From Streptomyces sp. TLI_235 (GTDB taxonomy: Bacteria; Actinomycetota; Actinomycetes; Streptomycetales; Streptomycetaceae): 64,000 bases of DNA. The translations under genes were made by a program, and so were the position numbers. Location of the stretch: the NCBI GenBank assembly GCA_002300355.1, contig NSGV01000003.1:992001-1056000 (forward strand). Reading direction: 5' to 3'. The notes beneath the pieces are model-generated. The model was given only the letters and a program-made list of their open reading frames with translations, did no database searches and had not been told where the DNA came from. The first letter of the stretch is position 1, and each line of letters opens with the position of its first letter. This document shows positions 58,793 to 64,000 of the stretch, piece after piece.

Positions 58793-60456
58793 TCAGCTGT
58801 GGCCTCGTCCGCGATGGGGAGCACGAGCACTGACGGGTGGTGGAGTGAGATCCGAACCGGTGCGAGGCGGGTGGCCGTTGCCGTGGGCTCGCCGGTTCCG
58901 GTGTTGCGGGCGAAGCGTGGGTGGGCTCCACCGCTGATCTGCAGGCGGATCCGGTGTCCGGCGGGAAATCGGTAGGCGGTGGAGCTCATGGCCACGGTGA
59001 CGGTGGCCGGGTCCTCCTCATGGGGCTGGAGCCGTCGAAGGCCGTCACAGACATTGGTGGAACGGTTCTGGGGGTCGACGTCGCAGAGCCGGGCGAACAC
59101 GTCGGCGTGGCCGGTGTCCGTACTGATCTGCAGGATCGCGCTCACCGGTCCGAGGATGGTGACCGGCTCGGGGAGCGGTGCCGTGGTGAAGGTCAGGACG
59201 TCCTTCCGTGCCTCCAGTGGGCGGTTGTCCGCCTGTGCGGCCTTCCCGCCGACCAGGGCACCGCCGAGGGAGGGGGTCGGGTCGGTCGGGTCGTAGCGGA
59301 AGGACAACGGCTCGGTTGTTTCCTCGGGTGCTCGGTGGGTCAGGGCGCCGTCGGTGTCGATGTACCAGCGTCGGCTCCGGAGGACCGGCGGCCAGTCGGG
59401 CAGATCCTGCCAGGCTCGTCGGCCTCCGACGTGGACGCGAACCCCTGTCGGCCGCAGGGCGGACGGGTCGTCGCACAGGTGGGCCCGCAGCCAGGCGAGG
59501 CTTTCGGTGAAGACCTCGGGCCAGCCCCGCTGGAGTGCCGACTGATGCGACCAGGGGCCGACGAGCAGGGCCGTTTCACAGCCGGCACGCCGCAGTCGCT
59601 CGTACTGCTGCAAGGTCTGGTCGAGATGCACGTCGTGCCAGCCGCCTATCAGGGCCGTCGGCACGGTCAGCCCGTCGGCGGCGGACCCCACGTCCGCGCC
59701 GTCCCAGTGGACATCCCCGGCGTCGGGGTGCGCCATGGCCCCGTCGAGGAACGGCACCGGGCCTCCGAGGGCGGGCCGGTATGCCTCGGCGAGCGGGAGG
59801 TCGGTGGCAACCCTTCGCAGATGGCGCTGCAGCCGCAGGGTCGCCCGCAGGAGGCTCGGTACGCCTTGGTGCTGCGTGGTGAGGCCCATGGCGACCACGA
59901 GCGCGTTCTCCAGGGAGAACGCGCCGCCCGGGTGGAAGAAGCCGTGCGGGTCGTGCATGCCGATCTGGACCACCATCGCGCGCAGCTCCGGAGGCGGATC
60001 CATGGCGAGCGCCCACTGGACGTAGCCGAGGTAGCTGGGGCCGATGGTCCCCAGGACACCGGAGAACCAGGGCTGCTTGCGCAGCCAGGCGACGGTGGCC
60101 CGGCCGTCGGCGGCCTCGTTGCGCCAGAGGTGGAAGTCGCCGCCGGAGCCGCCGGTGCCGCGGCAGCTCTGGAGGACGACGTGGAAGCCCTGCTCGGCGA
60201 GGAGCACGCCGTACATCGGCGCCCAGGGGAATCCCCGGCCGTAGGGAGAGCGCACCAGCAGTGTGGGGAAGTTCCCGTCGTCCAGCGGGAAGTAGTGGTC
60301 GGTCAGCAGAGGGCTGCCATCTGCTGCGGGTACGACGAGGCCGGGGTCGTAGGCGATGTCGTGCAGCTTGGGAGGAAGTCCCCGCATGGACCGCCGCATG
60401 GCCCTGGTGCTCAGGGGCGGCTTCTTCCCGGCTGGGCGGTGCGTGGGCATCGTCAC
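58789..60456 (-). CDS. CocE/NonD-family hydrolase (peptidase S15-like)
   Basis: An alpha/beta hydrolase of 555 aa with the X-Pro dipeptidyl-peptidase/CocE layout. The catalytic Ser is in TIGPSYLGYVQW, the oxyanion region is VLQSCRGTGGSGGDFH, and the His is in GPWSHQSAL. A C-terminal jelly-roll of the PepX_C type follows (ADVFARLCDVDP, RFPAGHRIRLQISGGAHPRF). It has no signal peptide and probably cleaves an ester or amide of a small molecule. It is divergent from a TetR regulator with a palindrome between, so it is likely repressed by it. The start is GTG or the ATG two codons later. Confidence 0.88.
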   Translation of the reverse strand: MTMPTHRPAGKKPPLSTRAMRRSMRGLPPKLHDIAYDPGLVVPAADGSPLLTDHYFPLDDGNFPTLLVRSPYGRGFPWAPMYGVLLAEQGFHVVLQSCRGTGGSGGDFHLWRNEAADGRATVAWLRKQPWFSGVLGTIGPSYLGYVQWALAMDPPPELRAMVVQIGMHDPHGFFHPGGAFSLENALVVAMGLTTQHQGVPSLLRATLRLQRHLRRVATDLPLAEAYRPALGGPVPFLDGAMAHPDAGDVHWDGADVGSAADGLTVPTALIGGWHDVHLDQTLQQYERLRRAGCETALLVGPWSHQSALQRGWPEVFTESLAWLRAHLCDDPSALRPTGVRVHVGGRRAWQDLPDWPPVLRSRRWYIDTDGALTHRAPEETTEPLSFRYDPTDPTPSLGGALVGGKAAQADNRPLEARKDVLTFTTAPLPEPVTILGPVSAILQISTDTGHADVFARLCDVDPQNRSTNVCDGLRRLQPHEEDPATVTVAMSSTAYRFPAGHRIRLQISGGAHPRFARNTGTGEPTATATRLAPVRISLHHPSVLVLPIADEATAD

Positions 60457-60493
60457 GGGTGCCTCGTTTCTGGGATGGGGCGGGCGATCTCAC

Positions 60494-60514
60494 TTCCCGT
60501 ACGATGTACGAGAA
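60494..60514. promoter_or_regulatory. TetR-type operator between hydrolase and regulator genes
   Basis: CGTAC-GAT-GTACG (60498-60510) extends to a 21-bp inverted repeat with one mismatch per arm (TTC...GAA at the ends). Its position between divergent starts fits a TetR-family site. Confidence 0.65.
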
Positions 60515-60558
60515 TAGCTCATGCTTGGATGGATCGTCAGAAGGAGGGAGGTGTCACC

Positions 60559-61308
60559 ATGGCCCGCACAGACTCGGCAGCCCCGTCGGGTACCCACGCC
60601 GGGGTGGATCCGGAGGCGCTCTGGTTGGCGACCGAACGCCCGCGTCGCGGCAGGCCGCCCGCCCACACTCGTGCCGAGATCACCGCGACCGCCGTCGCCA
60701 TCGCCGATGCCGAAGGGCTCGCCGCCGTCACCATGCGCGCGGTCGCGGCCCGGCTCGGCGCCGGAACCATGTCCCTGTACAGCTACGTCCCCAACAAGGA
60801 GACGCTGCTGGAGCTGATGATCGACGAAGTGAGCGGCGACCACCGGTTGCCGACCGCGCCCACCGGCGACTGGCGCTCAGACCTTCGGCGGATCGCCCAT
60901 GAGCAACGCACCATCATGCGGCGCCACCCGTGGCTTCCCGCGGCGCTCCCGGCCCGGCAGACCCTCGGCCCGAACACCCTCGTCGTCCTGGACCACGTGC
61001 TCGCCGTGATGACCCCCACCGGCTTGGACGCCCAGGCTCGGCTGGAGACCTTCAGCCTCCTCACCGGGTTCGTGGCCAGCCACGTGTCGTACGAACTCGC
61101 CCAAGAGCGCGCGATCGAAGAGGCAGGGCGGACCCCCGGCGAGATCCTCGACGCCCAGACTCGCTACCTCCGCGCCGCCGTCGCCAGGGGCGACCATGCC
61201 CATCTCGCCCAGGCCCTGGCCGCACCCGGTGGCGACCAGAACCCCCAAGCGGTCTTCGATCGCCTCCTCGACCGCGTGATCAATGGGATCGCGCTGGAGT
61301 CCGAGTAG
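60559..61308 (+). CDS. TetR-family regulator
   Basis: A 249-aa regulator: HTH in AEITATAVAIADAEGLAAVT and VAARLGAGTMSLYSYVPNKE, then a TetR_C-type ligand domain (RRHPWLPAALPARQTLGPN, FSLLTGFVASHVSYE). The ATG at 60559 follows AAGGAGGGAGG. It is transcribed away from the CocE-like hydrolase gene, and its operator candidate is at 60494-60514. The longer open frame upstream is not coding. Confidence 0.9.
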   Translation: MARTDSAAPSGTHAGVDPEALWLATERPRRGRPPAHTRAEITATAVAIADAEGLAAVTMRAVAARLGAGTMSLYSYVPNKETLLELMIDEVSGDHRLPTAPTGDWRSDLRRIAHEQRTIMRRHPWLPAALPARQTLGPNTLVVLDHVLAVMTPTGLDAQARLETFSLLTGFVASHVSYELAQERAIEEAGRTPGEILDAQTRYLRAAVARGDHAHLAQALAAPGGDQNPQAVFDRLLDRVINGIALESE

Positions 61309-61445
61309 TTGGTCATCGCGCCGACCGTTCAACGAACCATCGTTTCTGTCCACGCCCTCGAACACCGGCCCGCACGGTCCGTGCACCGCGAGGCCGTCCG
61401 CGGTCACCGGTAGTCCCTGGATCTCCATCGCGGGCGTGCTGTCCG

Positions 61446-61474
61446 CCGCCGCGGCTTCCACTCCCCCGCGGCGG
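61446..61474. terminator. Hairpin between TetR and P450 genes
   Basis: Nine-base arms 61446-61454 and 61466-61474 lie between convergent genes. It is GC-only and without a T-run. The rest of the 61309-61512 gap is empty. Confidence 0.5.
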
Positions 61475-61512
61475 TGCCGGTCACGCCGCCCACCGTGACT
61501 TACCGGGGCAGG

Positions 61513-62826
61513 TCAGCGGTTCTGCCGCCAACGGATCGGCAGGTGCTTGAGCCCGTTCTGGAAGTTGGACACGAGGCGGGTGGGTGCGACGCCGGGGGCC
61601 AGGTCCAGGCCTGGCAGGTCGGTGACGACCCGCCCGAGCATCGCTCTCATCTGGACACGGGCCAGTTGTGCCCCGAGGCAGAAGTGCGGGCCGTGGCCGA
61701 AGCTGACATGATCGTTCCGGGTCCGGGTGATGTCGAAGCGATCGGGGTCCGGGAACACGCTTTCGTCGCGGTTCGCCGAGGCGTGGTAGACGACGACCTT
61801 CTCGCCGCGCCGGATCCGCTTGCCGGCCAGTTCGACGTCGCGGGTGGCGGTTCGCCGGAACTCCACGACCGGGGGCCAGAAGCGCAGGATCTCCTCGACG
61901 GCCGACGCGATCGCCGCAGATCCCCGTTGCCGCAACAGCCGATACTGATCGGGATGGGAGAGCAGCGTGTACAGGCCCCCGGGCAAGGCGTTCCGTACCG
62001 TCTCATTACCCGCGACCGCGAACAGGAAGAACGAGGTCTCGAACTCCTCGGTGCTCAGCCCGGCCTCCCGCATCCGTGCCAGCACGGAGCCGGGCCGCGG
62101 TTGTTCGGCCAGTCCGTGCGCGTACGCGAACATGTCGGCGAGTGCGGCGCGCGAGCGCGGGTTGACCGGTCGGCCGTCCTGGGCGGTCGTGGTCGTGGGA
62201 CGGTGGGCGACGGCCGCCCGGCCGAGGTCGGTCAGCCGGTCCGGGTCGACGGTGCTGGAGGCGGCCAAGTCGGTGTCCTGGTAGCCGATCACACGGTTCG
62301 CCCAGTCGACCAGCAGCTGGCGATCCTGCTCGGGAACACCCATGATCCAGGCCAGCGTCCGCACCGGCAGATCGGCCGCGACCTGCACGAAGTCCGCCTC
62401 GCCCGCCGCACGGACGGAGTCGACCAGTGCCCCCGCGTGATCCTCGATCGCGTCCGTCAGCTCGCCCAGGACGCGCGGGGTGAAGGCCCCGGCGACGATC
62501 CGCCGCAGCCGGGCGTGGTCCGGCGGGTCCTGGTTGAGCATCATCGTGCGGGCGAACTCCAGGTCGGCCACGGAGTCGGGGTCGCGGATCTGCGTCGCTC
62601 CCAGGTGCGAGGAGAACACCTCCGGCGTGCGCAGCACGTACTTGACGTCCGCGTGTCGCAGCACCGCCCAGTACCCGGGCCCGGCAGGCCAGTTCCCCAC
62701 CGCCGGCTCCTCCACCCAGCAGACCGGTGCGGCCGCCCGCAGCTCCCGGAAGAGCTCGTACGGCACCCCCTCGGCGTAGGTCTCGGGAAGGAAGATCCGG
62801 TTCACGCGCGCCTGGTCGAGGGTCAC
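61513..62826 (-). CDS. Cytochrome P450 (CYP125/142/124-like)
   Basis: A heme monooxygenase of 437 aa. Motifs are the I-helix FAVAGNETVRNAL, the K-helix ExxR in EEILRFWPPV, and the heme loop FGHGPHFCLGAQLAR with the proximal Cys. The stretches LNQDPPDHARLRRIVAGAFT and YHASANRDESVFPDPDRFDI resemble actinobacterial steroid or lipid side-chain hydroxylases (CYP124/125/142 group). The substrate is not determinable from sequence. No ferredoxin gene is adjacent. The start was taken as GTG at 62826, where family homology begins (TLDQARVNRIFLPETYAEG); the ribosome site is weak. Confidence 0.88.
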   Translation of the reverse strand: MTLDQARVNRIFLPETYAEGVPYELFRELRAAAPVCWVEEPAVGNWPAGPGYWAVLRHADVKYVLRTPEVFSSHLGATQIRDPDSVADLEFARTMMLNQDPPDHARLRRIVAGAFTPRVLGELTDAIEDHAGALVDSVRAAGEADFVQVAADLPVRTLAWIMGVPEQDRQLLVDWANRVIGYQDTDLAASSTVDPDRLTDLGRAAVAHRPTTTTAQDGRPVNPRSRAALADMFAYAHGLAEQPRPGSVLARMREAGLSTEEFETSFFLFAVAGNETVRNALPGGLYTLLSHPDQYRLLRQRGSAAIASAVEEILRFWPPVVEFRRTATRDVELAGKRIRRGEKVVVYHASANRDESVFPDPDRFDITRTRNDHVSFGHGPHFCLGAQLARVQMRAMLGRVVTDLPGLDLAPGVAPTRLVSNFQNGLKHLPIRWRQNR

Positions 62827-63452
62827 GACCACCGACCGTACGACACCCCCGCACCCCACACCAGAAGACGCCGGCGCGAACGTGGCTACCGCTGTTCCTG
62901 AGCGAGAAGGAACTCGGCGCTGGTGAGGGTGTCCTCGTTCGGACGGGCGCCGCCGTGCGCCTCGATCTCGTAGTACTCGTAGTAACGGCCACCGCAGCAC
63001 GGCCGATCGGTGGAGCGCCCTGCCGAGGCACGGGCTGCGACCGGCCGACGCTGCCGGGCATCGAGCGCCTTGAGCGTCTGCGCGAGGCGCTCGCCGTCCT
63101 CGCGATCGGTATCGCCCGCACCCACGGCCGACCGGCCTGGTTCCTCGCCCGGGCCAGCACCGTGCCCGCACCGGTCCTCCGCTGGCGGATCCTGCCCGCC
63201 GCCGACGGGCAGTCCTTCGGCGCCGTCGTCCCGACCCCTGCCGAACTCGCCGAGCCGAGAACGCGACCCGCCGCCTGCACGCGGTGCCGACCGGTGTCGC
63301 GGCCGGCGCGGCGGAGCCGCCGGCCGAGGAAGCCGTCGGGTGACGGCAGGGGGGGCCGCGGGCCGGGCTGAGGGCGGCGTCACGGTGGCGCCGAACGACG
63401 GGGCGCAACTCCCCGACCGCTCATTGACCCGGCCGATGTCGCGGCGCGGCCG
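62827..63452. other. Region with open frames but no gene I can support
   Basis: A minus frame ending at 62886 reads GGRYYEYYEIEAHGG and a plus frame reads RHGLRPADAA-like and RILPAADGQSFGAVV segments. Both look more protein-like than random shadow frames, but neither has a convincing start, ribosome site or known family. This could be decayed coding sequence next to the mobile-element remnants. Confidence 0.35.
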
Positions 63453-63638
63453 TCAGGCGTCCGGGTGTGCCTCGGTCTTCACCGACCAGGAATTGCCCTG
63501 GCAGCCCGCCGGCAGCGGCGGGAACCGGTGTCCCTTCACGTCCGTGCTCCAGTGGTGGCCGGCCCCGCAGTCGCATGCGTAGATGCCGCTCGCGGGGACG
63601 ATCTCACCCGGGTGCCACGATGTCTTCTCCTCGTCCAT
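63453..63638 (-). CDS. Small Cys/His-containing protein (61 aa), unknown function
   Basis: A short acidic-to-neutral protein starting MDEEKTSWHPGEIVPASGIY, followed by ACDCGAGHHWSTDVKG and ending in a Cys-Gln-Gly-Asn segment. The CxC, paired His and later Cys could bind a metal ion. The opening (GEIVPASGIY) resembles small YjzC-like proteins. It stands alone with a weak ribosome site. Function unknown. Confidence 0.55.
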   Translation of the reverse strand: MDEEKTSWHPGEIVPASGIYACDCGAGHHWSTDVKGHRFPPLPAGCQGNSWSVKTEAHPDA

Positions 63639-63779
63639 AACCCCGGTCTACGACAGCACCGCCCCGACCGCGAGCGCGGTGACATGAGGCGGTCGCACCG
63701 ACGACGGGCGCGGCCGCGCCGGCTGCGGCGGCACTGGCGGCGCGCTGCCCCGGGCCGGGCCCGGGGCGCGGCGGCCGGG

Positions 63780-64000
63780 TCAGCTCTGGTTGACGATGAC
63801 GGAGACGCCCCAGCCGATCGCGGCGAGGACGACGGCGAAGCACGCCACGGCGACGGTGTAGTTGAGCGGGCCGGCCGTGCGGCGTCCGGCGGGTTGCCCG
63901 CCCCCGCGGGGCGGCGGGTTGAGGGCGCGCACGCCGACGGCGAAGAGTGCGGGCAGGCCGGCTCCGGCGAGCAGCCCCACCAGGACGATCTTCCACAGCG
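63780..64000 (-). CDS. Small membrane protein, partial (N-terminus beyond right edge)
   Basis: The frame is open to the last base of the window. Two hydrophobic segments, IVLVGLLAGAGLPALFAVGV and TVAVACFAVVLAAIGWGVSV, flank a Pro/Gly/Arg-rich linker. It looks like one of the small two-helix membrane proteins common in streptomycetes. An internal GTG at 63980 could be a start, but LWKIVLVG upstream fits the first helix better, so the gene probably begins just outside. Confidence 0.55.
   Translation of the reverse strand, partial: LWKIVLVGLLAGAGLPALFAVGVRALNPPPRGGGQPAGRRTAGPLNYTVAVACFAVVLAAIGWGVSVIVNQS

Noticed and set aside
58921..61308. 795-aa plus-strand protein
   Set aside because: Only the last 249 residues (TetR) are protein-like; the rest is antisense to the CocE-like hydrolase.
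1..64000. tRNA, rRNA or riboswitch genes
   Set aside because: I saw no cloverleaf-like conserved arms, rRNA stretches or known riboswitch cores while reading both strands; small non-coding RNAs cannot be excluded by eye.

Overview
The window is high-GC DNA with actinomycete features: long reading frames on both strands, many GTG and TTG starts, Tat and Sec signal peptides, and secreted glycosidases carrying CBM13/ricin modules. It suggests a Streptomyces or Kitasatospora chromosome. Almost everything from about 0.5 to 55 kb concerns plant cell-wall sugars, above all L-arabinofuranose and L-fucose. From 55 kb on the content changes to ordinary accessory genes and decayed mobile-element pieces.

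Layout. 1-8 kb: the edge of a membrane protein, a secreted GH62 arabinofuranosidase, a cytoplasmic GH36 alpha-galactosidase, and a broken fusion of a GH43 5' part to a GH35 3' part. 8-10.4 kb: a secreted GH29 alpha-L-fucosidase, transcribed divergently from unit A. Unit A (10.9-20.1 kb, + strand): CUT2-type sugar ABC transporter, L-fuconate dehydratase, fucose mutarotase, MDR dehydrogenase, KduD-like SDR, aldo/keto reductase, FadR-type regulator. 20.4-30.4 kb: two tandem GH54 arabinofuranosidases, a frameshifted GH31 gene, a phosphotransferase remnant, a GH141-like beta-helix enzyme and an SGNH hydrolase. Unit B (36.8-30.5 kb, - strand): fumarylacetoacetase-family hydrolase, SDR, aldo/keto reductase, LutA, LutB, LutC, FadR-type regulator. 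Unit C (48.0-37.0 kb, - strand): CUT1 transporter, an unassigned 666-aa protein, L-rhamnose/L-fucose mutarotase, lactonase, a second copy of the MDR and KduD genes, KDPG aldolase, KDG kinase, aldo/keto reductase; a FadR-type regulator is divergent from it. 49-55 kb: a GH29 pseudogene, a GH43 subfamily-24-like exo-galactanase and an intact GH29. 55-64 kb: integrase and Tn3 transposase remnants, 4-oxalocrotonate tautomerase, two SDRs with a divergent XRE regulator, an S15/CocE hydrolase with a divergent TetR regulator, a cytochrome P450, and two small genes.

How it works together (inference from families). Secreted enzymes release arabinose, galactose and fucose. Two ABC systems import sugars. 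Units A, B and C together encode every step of the non-phosphorylating L-fucose route: mutarotase, aldose dehydrogenase, lactonase, L-fuconate dehydratase, 2-keto-3-deoxy-L-fuconate dehydrogenase and diketo-acid hydrolase. The L-lactate formed would be oxidised by LutABC, encoded in the same operon as the last steps. KduD, KDG kinase and KDPG aldolase add a 2-keto-3-deoxygluconate branch.

The most striking structural feature is a 1,840-bp almost identical inverted repeat (16421-18260 and 39653-41492) carrying the MDR and KduD genes, with a deletion scar of KDPG aldolase at one copy. Several genes are broken (GH43/GH35, GH31, GH29), so the locus is being actively rearranged. Three 14-bp palindromes of the LacI type sit before the arabinosidase genes, but no LacI regulator is in the window.
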